Part shown: positions 22,985-36,133 of the stretch, piece after piece
Layout of the letters: each line of letters begins with the position of its first letter
Numbering within the stretch: the first letter of the stretch is position 1
From: Isoetes taiwanensis
Taxonomy: Eukaryota > Streptophyta > Lycopodiopsida > Isoetales > Isoetaceae
Direction of reading: 5' to 3'
NCBI GenBank assembly: GCA_021234155.1
Contig: JAJEKV010000014.1
Coordinates: 13,001,836 to 13,065,835 of the forward strand
Length of the DNA: 64,000 bases
Notes under the pieces: model-generated
Seen by the model: the letters and a program-made list of their open reading frames with translations, nothing else
What the model was told of the DNA's origin: nothing
Database searches by the model: none
Program-made: the position numbers and the translations under genes

Positions 22985-24480
22985 CACCTCAATCTAAAAT
23001 AGAAAGTTGCTAAAAGTAAAACTTTTTAGTTAAGCACCTCAAGCTAAAATAGAAAGTTGCTAGAAATAGTAAAGTAATTTTTTTGTGTGGATGTTCTAGA
23101 ATGTCGTGGTCAGCTAATGACCTTGACTGATTCACATGAATGGATAAGGCCATTAACTTAAAATGCAAAGTTATCTAGAAATAATACTTTGTAGTAATTT
23201 TTAAAAAGTCGCTAAAAATAGAAATACTTGAAATAGAAGCTGAGTAATATACATTAATTATCCTAGAATGTTCTATAAAGTTCTAGATAATTTTAGAATA
23301 TTCTTTGGCAGATCAAGTAGCATAGATAAGCACCTCAGCCTAAAATAGAAAGTTCTAGGATGCTCTAGAAAGTTCTAGGATGTTCCAAAAAATTGTGGAA
23401 TGTTCTAGAAAGTCCAGGGGTGTTCTAAAAAGCTCTTCAACGCCAGTCTTGAGCTTCTAGATGCGCATGGGTAAGCACCTCAATCTCAAAATAGGATTTT
23501 TTTTTCAAAATTGCAAAGAATCAAAATAGAATTTTCTAGAATGTTCTCTTGCTCATGGGTAAGCACTTTTGTCTAAAAATAGATTTTTTTTTGAAATTTT
23601 GCAGAGTGTCAAAAATAGAATATATTGGAATGTTCTAAAATATTCTAGATACTTAAGGGTAAGCACCTCAGCCTAAACATAGAAAGCTTTTTTCGAAACT
23701 TTGCAAAGAGCTAAAAAAGTGTGTTCTAGATAGTTCTACGGTGTTCTAGAAAGTTCTAGATAGTTTTAAAATGTAGGACAGATAAGCACCTTAACCTAAA
23801 TTGGAAGTAATTTTTACTAGATCTTTCAGAATGTTATGGAAGTAAGCTATTGAACATTGACTGATCAATCAACATAAATAGGCATCTCAACTTAAAATAG
23901 AAGTTGCTAAAAATAGTAAGTTTTAAAAAAAATTCCAAAAATAGTAACTTCTTGCTATATGTTCTAGAATGTTGTGGGGATGAGTTAATGACCTTTTGCT
24001 TAGTCAACTAACATGAATAAACACCTCAATCTAAAATAAGAAGTTGCTAGAAGTAATATTTTTTAGTTAAGCACCTCAAGCTAAAATAAAAAGTTGCTAA
24101 AAATAGTAATTTTTTTGTGTGGATGTTTTGGAATGTCGTGGTCAGCTAATGACCTTGACTGATTCACAGGCATGGATAAAACCGTCAACTTAAAATGCAA
24201 AGTATCTAGAAATGATAATTTATAATAATTTTTAAAAAGTTGCTGAAAATAAAAATAATGGAAATAGAAGTTGAGTAATATACATTGATTATTCTAGAAT
24301 GTTCTATAAGTATCTAAAAATAATAAATTTATACTAGCTCTATCAGAATGTCATGGAGGTAAGCTATCGGGCATTGACTGATCAATTAGCATGAATATGC
24401 ACCCCTACCTAAAATAGAAGTGCTAAAAATAGTTATTTCTGAAAAAATTTCTAAGAATAATAACTAAGGGATTTTTGTAA
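22985..24480. repeat. 1037-bp-period duplication, second copy internally deleted
   Basis: CACCTCAATCTAAAAT at 22985 recurs at 24022, and the following roughly 280 bp align (GTGTGGATGTT, then GTCGTGGTCAGCTAATGACC). The second copy then jumps to sequence like that at 23810-23940, so about 500 bp are missing. Within each copy a smaller unit (AAGCACCTCA...TAAAATAGAAAGT, with TTCTAGAATGTTCTAGA runs) recurs. Confidence 0.8.
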
Positions 24481-25022
24481 TTCCAACATTAGAAACCTTG
24501 CGACTCACCTGCCCACTTTGCACCACCCCAAATGTTAGAAATCTTACTACTCATCTGCCCTCCTTTGCGCCTGCCCCATCGGCGCATGACTTGTATATAT
24601 ATATATATATAGAGAGAGAGAGGGGGACACCTCATTCTTGTAGAACTATTCTGGTACAACGCCAGTCTTGAGCCCTCTAGCTCAAGTCCTTATGTTCTGC
24701 TCTGTTGTATCAACAAGTATATCTAGCTTTCCAGCATATTCTTTGTATATTTCTTGCCTACTAATATTTTCTCTTGTTTCTGCGTAGGTTCATGACACAC
24801 ACCTGCCAAAACCAAACCTCCAACATTTTTGTTGCGGGATCGCATCAATAAACCACCACCATCGGAGGATCCTCATCCTCCTCTTTCTTCCTCCCATGCT
24901 ATGAATCTGCTGCAGAAGTTCCCATTGGTCCATATAAAAATTCTTAGAATATTCCCCCCAAACAACCATATACCCTACAAAACTTTTACTCCAAAAAGAA
25001 CTTCAAAACCTAGACACATCGG
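24481..25022. other. no gene seen; microsatellite and repeat debris
   Basis: Contains a TA tract followed by AG repeats (24594-24625). It is probably retroelement-derived, as it runs into the copia fragment. Confidence 0.4.
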
Positions 25023-25124
25023 AAAAATAAGCACATGGACAAGACCATCTATTTCCTTTGCCACTCCCATATACGACATATAATATCTTTGATTGCGGAC
25101 CCCCTCACTAAGGACCGTGTATGA
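25023..25124 (+). pseudogene. Ty1/copia RNase H C-terminal scrap
   Basis: The frame reads NKHMDKTIYFLCHS, then ISLIADPLTKDRV and a stop. KH-D and the ADPLTK motif mark the C-terminal end of copia RNase H. It is short and isolated, 240 bp upstream of the epoxidase start. Confidence 0.7.
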
Positions 25125-25362
25125 ATATCTAAACATCATCCAGTAAATTTGCGTCTTGGCAAACATAAGCCACGTGGCAGATGCGATGTGGAGAGAGTGC
25201 GATCTTAGTGGAGGATGGGCCGGGCCATCACTTGCAAATGTCCAGCCAAAGGCCTTTGTTTCCAATGCCGCCACGTCTAGATCTAAGATTGCTCGTTTTT
25301 GTTCATTATAATTCGCACTCCCAAACTTTGAAGAATACAGACTCTGCATCCCTCTGTATAGA
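25125..25362 (+). promoter_or_regulatory. 5' flank of the zeaxanthin epoxidase gene
   Basis: The 238 bp between the copia scrap and the epoxidase ATG must hold the 5' UTR and core promoter. It contains a GCCACGTGGC palindrome (about 25170-25179) with a CACGTG G-box core. No clear TATA box was seen. A retroelement remnant directly abuts this short promoter region. Confidence 0.4.
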
Positions 25363-28300
25363 ATGGCTTCCTCGTCTAGTGCCCTTAACGTATCATTCGG
25401 ATTATTTCATACGGATTGTGGATGCAGCTCCCCCGTAAGTAACACAGGTTTTCATTCTTCAATTATACTAGATCGGTCCAATCCAAGGTTCTCTAGGTTA
25501 CATCATGTTTTCAAGAGAGAAACTAGCAGAATTGCGGGTGTTTTGAGTAGGGACTATTTTATGGATGTTGGGAAACATAATGTAATGACAGTACATGCTT
25601 CAGTTAAAGAGGTTGTTGGACTTGTAGAGAAACCGAAGGTGGGGGTTGGGCAGAAGCAGGAACCTCTGAAATTATTGATAGCAGGAGGGGGCATTGGGGG
25701 CCTCGTTCTAGCGTTGGCTGCAAAGAAACAGGGTATCGATGTAAAAGTTTTTGAAAGGGACTTAAGTGCAATCAGGGGAGAGGGTCAGTACAGGGGCCCA
25801 ATCCAGATTCAAAGTAATGCTCTTGCAGCCCTTGAAGTAATCGATCCAGCAGTAGCTGAAGAAGTTATGGAAAATGGATGCATTACAGGTGACCGCATCA
25901 ATGGTCTTGTCGATGGATTGACTGGAAGTTGGTATTCTTCCTTTCATCTATAATGTTTCCATTAGGTTCCACGCTGTCACTCTGGATTTTTTATTCTTAT
26001 TTCTAAACATCTGTTTCCTGGCATGCAGGTACATAAAATTTGATACTTTCACTCCGGCTGCTGAGGAAGGACTTCCAGTGACTAGAGTAATAAGCCGAAT
26101 GACACTCCAAGACATCCTAGCACGCGCTGTTGGCCAAGAAATAATTGAGAACTCTGCTAATGTTATTGATTTTGAAGACGATGGGACTAAGGTAAGTAAA
26201 AAGTTATACAGAAATATTTTTATTGTATGTATACTTGCTTCATATAAGAAAAACATGTTCAGGTTAAAGTGTTCCTTGAAGATGGTCGGTCCTATGAAGG
26301 TGATGTCTTAGTAGGTGCAGATGGAATTCGATCCAAGGTAGGAGTCTGAACCAGCTAGAGGTTTCTGATGGTGTCTTTGCTTAGAAACACATGTATATAA
26401 GTAATTGTATTGAAATTGTTCAGATCCGGACAAAGTTGTTAGGGCTCACGGAAGCCACATATTCAGATTATACCTGCTATACAGGCATTGCAGATTTTGT
26501 TCCTCATGACATTGAAACTGTTGGGTACAATTTTTCTCGGACCCACCAAGTTTGGCCACACTGAAAGTTATTTGTAGCTTACTTATCATGCATTACTCTA
26601 CTGCAGTTATCGTGTCTTCCTTGGTCACAAACAGTATTTTGTATCTTCTGATGTTGGATGTGGTAAAATGCAATGGTATGCATTCTACAACGAACCTGCT
26701 GGTGGAACAGACCCTATAGGAAGTGAGTCTCAATCCTTCAGAAAATGCCAATGTCCAGAAATATTTTGAAACATTTTCCTGAGCACTCTTAGGCATGGGA
26801 AGAGACACAAAGAACAAATGAAGTTGTGTGTTCTCTAAATCAACTTAGGGAACACACAACTTCATTTGTTCTTTGTGTCTGTTTTCCAGAAAACACATAG
26901 CATTTTGTTGCTTGAGTAATAGAACAAGTCTGGCTAGATTTTTGGAGGTTCCTAACAGGATTCTGTCATTCAGAGAGAAAGGAGAGGTTGCTAAAACTAT
27001 TTGGGGATTGGTGTGATGGAGTAGTAGACCTGCTTCTCACAACACCAGAAGAACAAATCCTACGCCGTGACATTTATGACCGTACTCCAGTAGTGTCTTC
27101 TTGGGGTGAAGGGAGAGTCACGCTTCTTGGGGACTCTGTACATGCTATGCAGCCTAACATGGGCCAAGGAGGCTGCATGGCCATTGAGGTACAGTTTTTT
27201 CCTCCACTCTATAATGTTGTTTATTCACCTTAGTCATGGATTTACATCTTATGAATCAAATATAGGATGGTTATCAACTTGCTCTTGAACTGACCAAATG
27301 TATAAAAGAGAGCTCCGAAAACGGCAAGCCTATTGATATTCCAAATGCATTGAAGAGGTAAAACATTAGAAACTGTGGCATGTGAAGATATAGCTTTTGC
27401 AGACCCAGTTGCCAAATCATTATCTGACTCATGTAAGGATTTGCCTTGTTCATTGTATTTCCACCCTCTCAGGTATGAGAGCCAGAGGAAGCTGAGGGTG
27501 AGTGCTATACATGGGATGGCAAGAGCGGCAGCTATTATGGCATCCACCTATAAAGCATATCTTGGTGAAGGACTGGGTCCTCTTTCGGTACATTTCCAAA
27601 CTTTACATCAGTAACTCAGAAAATGTATTCATTATAATTGGCATGCTGCTTAACAGATCATAAAAAAGCTTCGTATCCCACATCCTGGTAGGGTGGGAGG
27701 AAGATTTTTTATTGGCATGGCTATGCCACTCATGCTCCGTTGGGTCCTTGGTGGAAACAGGTACTTTAATTGGGAGTACCATAATAGTCATGTTGCCTCA
27801 TGAACTGATCTTGCATTTTCAATTTCGTCAGTGCGGCATTGGAAGGTAGAGTACCATCTTGCAGATTAACTGACAAGGTAGGTTGAAAACATTTCATCTG
27901 GACACAATTAGATAGAAACTAGTGCGCGCACAGTTTTTTATATGCTAGTTAGACTTTTTAATCGACTTGTATTTGCAAAACAACAACTGAGCACGGCCTT
28001 TAATTTTCACATTATAGGCAAATGAAAAGCTGCCTGAATGGTTTCGGGATGATGATGCACTGGAGAGAGCAATAACAGCAAGGTAAGTATATTCATCTGT
28101 CCATCTCTCCGTTTTTAAGTTTGCATTCTCTATTTGGAAATTATAGATTAATGGACAAGAACAATCTTTTGCAGTTGGTACCTCGTTCCATTTGGGGATA
28201 GGTTGCCGCCACATGGGGATGTCACAGAAAGTGGCAGAAAAGCTGTACAGATTTGCAAAAATGGTCAACCTACTATAATAGGGTGTGCTTTTCTGCTTGC

Positions 28301-28873
28301 TATTTTGTTACGTATATCTACAATCGTTGCTTTAAGGCTTAACTGTTGAAGGTTACTCGATTTTTGACAGGAGTAAGGCAGAAAATAATCCTCAAGAAGA
28401 TGTCGTCGTCATTGATTCTCAACAGGTCTGTGTCATTGAAGTCAAAGTTCGTAATGTAGACCACCCATTCTAAGAAACATAGCCACGCAATAATTTACAG
28501 ATATCTGCCAGGCATGCACAAATCACTTGCTTTGAGGGGGCGTTTTTCATAATGGACCTGAGTAGTACAGGGACTTGGATCACCACGTATGTTTGTGTTC
28601 AATTTGATAATTTTTCTTAACTTTGACATAAAACTAACCATGTATATTTGTCATTTCTAGTGCTGATGGTGGGCGCTATCGTCTCACACCTTCAATGCAA
28701 GTGCGCTTACATCCTGGTGATCTCCTCGAGCTTGGTCCGAACAAGGAGGTAAGGTGAACTTGTTTTCACTTGCAACAGAACAGTGAATAATATTGAGTTG
28801 AATTTTATGGCAGGTACTTTTGAAGATCAAATTGAGAAAGGAATTGCCTGAGCCTGTTGCCCAATTAAACTGA
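25363..28873 (+). CDS. ZEP: zeaxanthin epoxidase, chloroplastic (16 exons)
   Basis: Converts zeaxanthin to antheraxanthin and violaxanthin in plastids (xanthophyll cycle; precursor supply for abscisic acid). Exons: 25363-25931, 26029-26191, 26263-26337, 26424-26524, 26607-26722, 26974-27188, 27266-27357, 27473-27587, 27657-27760, 27832-27877, 28018-28082, 28175-28282, 28371-28425, 28501-28586, 28661-28748, 28814-28873. All introns are GT-AG and the total is 2058 nt in frame (685 residues plus stop), close to the family's usual 660-670. A Ser-rich N terminus looks like a transit peptide. The FAD-binding GGGIGG lies at 108-113, a DG motif in VGADGIRS, and GDSVHAMQPNMGQGG begins at 394. The last exons form the C-terminal FHA domain (VVVIDSQQISARHAQI, STGTW). 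The upstream ATG fits the plastid leader. All key residues appear intact. Confidence 0.96.
26803..26880. repeat. 31-bp perfect foldback in epoxidase intron 5
   Basis: AGACACAAAGAACAAATGAA... (26803-26833) is exactly complementary to 26850-26880. The 16-nt centre itself pairs further (CTAA with TTAG), leaving a tiny loop. It lies in the 251-bp intron between exons 5 and 6, one of the longest introns of the gene. It may be a small foldback transposon or a hairpin-RNA source. Confidence 0.9.
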
Positions 28874-29177
28874 CCTGATCAATGATTGTACATAGTTGTA
28901 TATACTGTTACCCACAATCATCTGCAGATGAGTCTACCTCCTCTATCTAGCTACAGTGTAGGGCCTGTAATGAATATACAACATGAATCAATAAGCATAT
29001 CATTATTATCCGCTTTTATGATTCTGAACATAGTACGGATAATTGTACCATTGGTTTTTCAAAGCATACTACCGCATATGAAAAGTGACAGCATAGATGA
29101 TTTCAATGAGGAGAGCGGCAATGTATTTAGCAACAAACTATAAAATCTTTTTGTATGTTATCCTTCCTTTATATATA
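28874..29177 (+). other. 3' flank and probable 3' UTR of the epoxidase gene
   Basis: About 300 AT-rich bases end at a Helitron-like terminus at 29178. No coding sequence is recognised. Plausible polyadenylation-like AT-rich elements (ATGAATATA near 28970) are present but not decisive. Confidence 0.4.
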
Positions 29178-29206
29178 CTAGTGACGGGTGCCCGGCGTTG
29201 CCGGGC
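29178..29206 (-). mobile_element. Helitron-like 3' terminus A
   Basis: On the minus strand a perfect 7-bp hairpin GCCCGGC-AAC-GCCGGGC is followed 8 nt later by CTAG and then a T. A short GC hairpin just ahead of CTRR at an A/T target is the Helitron 3' signature. The element would extend to higher coordinates. Its TC-start 5' end and any Rep/helicase were not found. Confidence 0.65.
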
Positions 29207-32200
29207 ATACATACAATCATATGCAGACATGTGTACAATGCCTAGTTATATTTGAGAGGGAATAAAGAGAGGAAATGTAAGGAGCAATGTACAAAAATGC
29301 TCCACATTAGGCTGGCAGATTCCAACCATTCCACGTAACTTTTACTGCTACTATATGTATGCATTGGTTGTGTGGCTTCAAAATACAGGCTAATACAATG
29401 GAAGAAGAAATATTCTAGATAAAAGACTATAAAGTTGTAATGAACAAAAATCTACTTACATAATTAGTGATGGATGCCTTGCCTCGTCGGGCTTTAAGAT
29501 GACGTATAATGTTGTGAATGTCATGTACTACGGTGCATGTTCGAGTTTTAGCAATATTCCATTGTTGGAATTAATGTCTATTGTGCCATGTCTAATGTAA
29601 TAAAGATGTCGGCTAAACTTGAGCTTTTGTAGATAAGATCCTGGTGCTGGTCATTGCCGGGCTTTATTAGTGGATCTATGCAAAGATGAAGAGAGTGCAA
29701 ATGGAAACGGGGAAAAGGAAATAAAATAGAGAGTAATATTTGATGCCTTATTATATGCTATAGCATTTTTGATGTAACATAGTTCCGTGCACTAAGTCTT
29801 CATTACGTTTGCAATTTGGACCTCATAGAGAGAGAGAGTGAGACATTGTTGGAAATGTTCAATTTCTTATTGCCTAATAATAAATCATATCTAATCTACC
29901 CCGACAAATGTTATTTTATACATTTGTCCTATTGCGTAACATGTCCACATGTACCAAATGGGAGGAGCGAAATGAAGTTTAGAGGTTTGAGTATTTTTAG
30001 GATAGTGAAGTGGTAGACATGGATACTCTAGGTGTGTGCAATAGAAGGGTTGTGCTTCAATACTATGGTGGAAGATACATGTATAAATTACAATAAAACA
30101 GTGTGAGATTGTGGTAAATTTCTATTTCGATAAAAGTCTTGGACATAGCCCAAATCAATACTCCTAGAGTAAAAGCTCCCTTTTTTCCATTTCTTAAAAA
30201 GCTTAACACATAGAATGTGATCGAATAGCTCCATTATTCCATAGAATGTTATTCTCTATAATATAAAATTAGAAGAATAGTTCTAAAAGTAGAATGAAAT
30301 GTTACAAATTCAAATTTCTGAGTATTTGATCCTTCAATGTGCATGATGTATCTTATTTTATAGTATGCCTTCACTTCATATCTAAGGCCATAATGTTAGC
30401 CACAGTTCCAATCTTGTTTGCATTCCTTTTATTCAAATATTAAAGGATGTGTCCAATCTTGAGTGCTTAGATTTACTTGCGTTCTATCTAGACAACACAT
30501 CAAATAGTCACTTTCAAATTGTTTGAAGCATTCCAAAATGTGAAATTTTTACATATGCAAGACTGTGATATGCAATACATGGTACCAGCAAGGTAGCATG
30601 TTTGTACATGAAATGTGGCAGCATTGTTCAGATTGGCTGCAAACAAAGTGCGTTGCCGGGCATAAATACATTTAAGAGTGGAATGGGGTTTTAGACATCT
30701 ATTCAATACCTTGGTAATTTAAGAGTAAAATGGGTATAGTGAGACAATGGTTAGATTGTATTCAAAGAAATTAGGATGTCCTATGTTCATAATTACAGTT
30801 TGGTATTACAATTGCTTCAAAATTTGCATTATCAAAAGATTAATAGAAGAGTAGCATGTGGCACATAAAAATGTAAGTAATACCTATTTGATCAAATTAT
30901 GGAGCAACTTTTCAATTGTAATAACAACATTGTGCAAACGCAATTTTCAACTTGTACGTTATATGCATATATGTGGTCTGAAAGGCTTGGTTGTGGGGTT
31001 TATTTTGTTGTGTACGGAATGCCTTTTCAAAATAAAAAGATCTAGTTGTGGAAAAGAATTCGCTTTCTTGTTTTCTAAACTCGAGCTAATTCATATTGCA
31101 CATGCTTTCAAGCTAATTAAACCCATTTTTAAAAGTCAGGTGCCACACCTTTCCAAGTCTAATAAATTTTGCACGTTGGTTTACTACCGAATCCAAAATA
31201 CGTGGTACACATAATCATATTTGCATGGGTCGTACATGAACAAATGCACTATCGCCAGCAAATGCATGTTTTACTTTTATACTGATTGTTTAGATGTTCA
31301 AAGAAATATGAATTGCATCCTTTATAGAACCATTTGTAAATTGAATGTAACCGTCAAAAGCATGAGATGCAAGCATACAATAAGAGAATAAGAGAAATGG
31401 AAATGCAAATGTGGTACACATGGACATGTAAGAGTTCACCGCCCAAGCCAATTGCTTTAACAGAAATAATGGTATGACGACATGGTGCCTGGTTGTAGAT
31501 GACAATCTTTGGTCCGAATCTTGATAAGGCCCAGCTATGGAGGAAACCAAGGTGCGAAGAATTATATAAGGCAAGGCAAGAAAAAATAGCAGTCTAGTCC
31601 AACCTATGCAAGCAGTTTAATGACAATGTCACTCCATGCCAGAGCCTATATAGCTTATTCTAGCGTAGTATTCAAGTATAGTTCCACACACTAATGAATG
31701 GTATTGTAGCCCAATTTTTGGACAGGAAATAGATCAGGCTTACAATAGCCACAATTTTCTTTTCTTTGTAAGCAATGGAAATTAAAATCTTGAATAATCG
31801 CTCCCAACCATATTATTACCAAGTGCTGGGATAATAGAACCTGGTGTGGTCCTTACATTCTAGACTACGTTTTTATAAAACACCACATCAGGAAACGTCC
31901 AACTTCTTCATACCTACTGTAAGGTTTAAAATAGGCCTCTAGCCATGCACCAACATTTGCAATAAGTCAATTCTAATGTAGGTTAACCTGTTGCAGCCAG
32001 TCCATCGCTCAAAAACCTTTGGGCATAATAAAGGAGATCCGTTAAGCCATGCACCCAATATTTGCGTTTCAATAAGTCAATTCTAATGTAGGTTAAGCTG
32101 CTGCAGACAATCCATCCCTCAAAACCTTTGAGCATAATAAAGCAGCTCCGTAAATAACTAAGGGTGTTCTTGACCCACTGCAAATAGACAATTTGTGCAA

Positions 32201-33630
32201 ATATGACCGCAAGCACATGTACATGGAGTAAAGCAACATATAAATGAATCCAAGTACATATTAGAAAATAAGAAAGTTTAGTGGCTTTAAAACAATATTG
32301 CCCTAGAAACATCAGTATCAAAAGGCTAAGTATCTAGAGCTACTTTTCTGCTGACTGCTATTGGATCATGATTGGCACAGATATATGACATTAGCAGCCG
32401 TCCAGAAGTGGAAATAAGACTATCACCACATCATGCACATATGGAAATCTTTACAGGAGAAAGCATTATAAGCATGTCCTTGTGACTTAAACGCTAGGGA
32501 ACAATAGAAGGAAGCAAATTAGGGAGAGAAAGCACTATAGGCATGTCCTTGTGACTTAAACTCTTTTGTTTGTGCCTTTTTGTTGGGCTTTTAGGCTTTT
32601 ATCACTTTTTTTCTCTTTTTTCTCACTTTTCTTCTAGTCGTTTGTGCCTTTTTGTTGGGCTTTTAGGCTTTTATCTCTTTTTTCTCTTTTTGTCACTTTT
32701 CTTCTAGCACATACAACAACTAAGTTGTGATCTAATCAAATACACTTTTCTGTCTGATCGTTTTGCAGGATAGCTAAAGGTAGTATGCATATATGTGCTA
32801 TAATGTTTATTAAGAAAAATAATGTAGTATGCAACTCACTAAATATGAACTTTAGGACTTCTATCAACCTAAACCTCAAGGACTTGCTGGATTTCGAGGA
32901 TGGAAAACCGTCCATGCAAAATGAAGATGTCCAACTGCAGACAGTTTGCTGCTTCTAGAGCTCAGGCTCAATACTTTTGGACCTCCAAGTGTTATTACGC
33001 TGATCCCCAGAGAAGCTGAAGGAGTTGTGAGAGATTTAGGACTCTACTGTCCTAGACTCTAGGGTTCAAATGACTTTACCTGGAGCAGCAGCTCGCATTA
33101 CCTAACTCTGACAGAGATGAGAAAATGTTTCAAGCTCCCAAGGAATTATAGTGGCCAAAACGGTCTCATTGAAAAAATTGACGCGTGAGAATTCTTTTGA
33201 GGGAATAAATGAATTTTCTTTGGCATTATGATAACATGTAGATATGAGAGACTTAAAAATCTAGAATTAGGATAGCATTTATCTGACACAAAAATAAACC
33301 TTACTTGCCTGATTAATAGCAGTGGCAGTTCTTGTGCTGTACATTAGACCATTTTCATGGATCTACAGCTTCAGAAATGCTACTTCAACCTTGTTGTTTT
33401 ATAGAATAGTTGAAATGCTTTAGCACATGCTGTAACTTTCCAACTGCAAAAATAGATAATAACTGTTTCATGACAAAAGAGAGATGTATTTGGCATCCTA
33501 CGCATTGCAACATAAGGTGAACTACACAACAGGGCACTGCAAAAGCTAGCCTGAAGCATATAAGGCATAAGAGTACCTGCAGAACATATAATCCTGAACA
33601 ATAAATATTTTATTTTGGCATTTGGAGAAC
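29207..33630. other. no gene seen; Helitron-associated and duplicated non-coding DNA
   Basis: Degenerate copies of the TTGCCGGGC hairpin arm occur near 29488, 29651 and 30652. There is a tandem duplication of about 110 bp at 31940-32155 (AATAAGTCAATTCTAATGTA twice) and one of about 75 bp at 32566-32706 (TTTGTGCCTTTTTGTTGGGC twice). The scattered short frames are not supported as genes. Confidence 0.5.
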
Positions 33631-34665
33631 ACAGTCTAATGGGTGTATTTTTCTAATAAATGCAATTCTACCAAAAGGAAAAAAATAGGAGAGGTATGTA
33701 GTTTTAGATATGACAACTAATAAAATTGATCCTCAACTTATTGATCAGACCCAAAGAACATATCACACTGGGCAAGTAAATCTTCTGGCAAGCAAGTGAT
33801 ATCCTACAATGTAATCAAAAGTTTACCTTAAATCGAGAATGCTCAAAGATGCGCAAATTGATTTTCTTCTTGCACATATATATGTATGCTGCTCTATTAC
33901 ACTGTAAGCCAAATTCATCCTCCAATATTAAAGATGAAGTGTGCAAATACAATTCAATAGATGTATACAATGATAATAACCACATAAGCAAAGTTTTGGA
34001 GATGATTTTATCAAGATCTTACAGCATTATGACATTGTGAAGATGGGAAGAGAAATATGTACCCATGAGCAATGCCTGCAATGTAACCTGGATGCATGAA
34101 GCTACAGTTGGTTGCAAAAATAAAGTCTAATTGGTGTATCTTTCTAACAAATGCAGTTCTATCCAAAGAAAAAACAAACGGGAGGTCTGTAGTAGTAGAT
34201 ATCAGAAAAATTAACATTGATCCCTAGCTTGTTGATGAGAATCAAAGAACATATCACACCTAGCAAGTAAATCTCCTCGAAACTAAGTGAACTCCTGCAA
34301 AAAAAAACTGTATTTGATCGTAAAATCGAGAATGCTCAAGGTTCACAAATTGATTTGCTTGTTGCACAGATAATTGTATGCTTCTTCGGTGCACTGTAAA
34401 TCAAAGTTCATTCCTCAATATTAAAAATGGAGTGTGCAGAGACAATTCAATAAATATGTACAATGATAGTAATCACAAAAAGCTTACAATGATAATAATC
34501 ACAAAAAGCAACGTTTTGGAAGATGATTTCTGTCAAGATGTTACTTGCATCGGTGGTGTCAGAAACATCTGCCAATGTGAAGATGGAAAGAGAGATATGG
34601 ACCCAGAGCAACACCTCCAATGCAAGTTCCATCCTGAAGCTACAGTTGATTGCAAAATCCATTGA
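33631..34665. repeat. two-copy duplication, about 490 bp period
   Basis: CAGTCTAATGGGTGTAT near 33632 recurs as AAGTCTAATTGGTGTAT near 34125. The following several hundred bases align in order, including AAAGAACATATCACAC and TCGAGAATGCTCAA. Neither copy has a convincing protein frame. Confidence 0.75.
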
Positions 34666-36133
34666 GCTACGTAGATTTTGAGATGAGTTGATCTTGCTGA
34701 GAAGAACTCAGTGGAGATGAATCGATAAAAGAAGAAACCTGGAACCTGCCAAAATTTGCAAAACAAAAATACGAAATAGTAAGAAAAGAAAACGATTTCT
34801 ACTGCTCCAGTACCAAGCAACCATTTCTCAAGCATTATATCATGCCACAACAAAAATTAGGAAGTTATACCTGCACAACCACAACACCGGGTCGATCAAG
34901 AAGTATAGATGTCGATCTTGCTTGCAAGATGCGATGCAAACTCTTTGAAGCTAGCGAAATGCTTGGAAAAAACGTGGATGTGGTCCATGCCAAAAAAATG
35001 GGGAAATCCATAGCCGTAATGAAAATCACGTCCAATTTTTGGAATACTCATCATCAAGCTCTTTAGGATCCGCATAGGTGACCTTCACGCCATTGCATTG
35101 GATTGGTCAAGAAATCAAATAGAAATATGCAAAATATTCTTAATGGGATGCAAATTGTTAAACATCATTAATAGGAGCTAATGCACAATCTTCCTTACTG
35201 TGGCACAGATGGTCATGCACTTCTTGGTGCATCTAATAACAAAGAATAAACATCCAAGAAACCATAATTTTGAATGCTGCAAACCCTATGCAATAAATGC
35301 CTAACAATCATGGACAAAATAGCCAGATAGAAGAACAGAGACACAAAGATTGAAAGACAAAACTACGAAGAATACCAGATTAGATGTGGCATGGACATAT
35401 GGAAAAACCATTGTTCTCGCAATAGCAAAGTGATGATGCAACACCTTCAAGCTTATCCGATGCTGCTTAAAAAAAAAAACAATAGAATCAAAACAAAGAA
35501 TGCCTGTCAAAAATCAACCGATTAGGCTGCAATCTCAAAGCCGAATCTATCTTTTCCGAAATCCCAATCTGCAAAAAGGGGAACGATTATCCTATTGATC
35601 CTCTTCTTCAAAATTGAAAGGGGGCAAATTTCCTATATGCATGTCGGGATTCAAAAGGGGCAAATCGAAAAAGGACTCGGGATTAGGTATGGAAAGCTTT
35701 GTCAGGAATGATTTTTTCATGTATTGCATGTCGAAGAACAAAACACAACGATGTCATGGTACCTAAGGCCCAATCGCTGGGCAGGAAATCTGAAGATGGG
35801 GCACCCTAGAAAATTTCTTCAAAGCCAGACCCCTCCTGCGAATTCGATGCAAACAGCAGCAAAGATGGGCGGTGCACAAATCATGCCGAAGAACTTCCAC
35901 AGAGCCAACAACGGAACTCCTTTTCGACCTATCAAAAAGGGAAATCGAACAGAGCATATAGCTGAAGCTCAGAAAAAGAAATTTCTAACTCATAGGAAAA
36001 GGACAAACTCGATTTTTAGAAGACTGGAATTTTTTTTTCGGCAGTTAAAGCCTTTAAAACCTTAGGAAATCATCCTTAAAAGAAAATCCAAAAAGTTTAC
36101 GGATAGCCGGGAAAACCAAATTTAAACAATAGA
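34666..36133. other. no gene seen
   Basis: Moderately AT-rich DNA between the duplication and Helitron terminus B. A 113-codon frame at 35724-36065 has no recognisable motif and is not called. Confidence 0.4.

Noticed and set aside
25762-27791. Minus-strand frames within the epoxidase locus
   Set aside because: They overlap the clearly spliced plus-strand gene and lack motifs or splice logic.
35724-36065. 113-codon plus-strand frame ending near Helitron terminus B
   Set aside because: No recognisable motif, strongly basic composition, no splice or promoter support.
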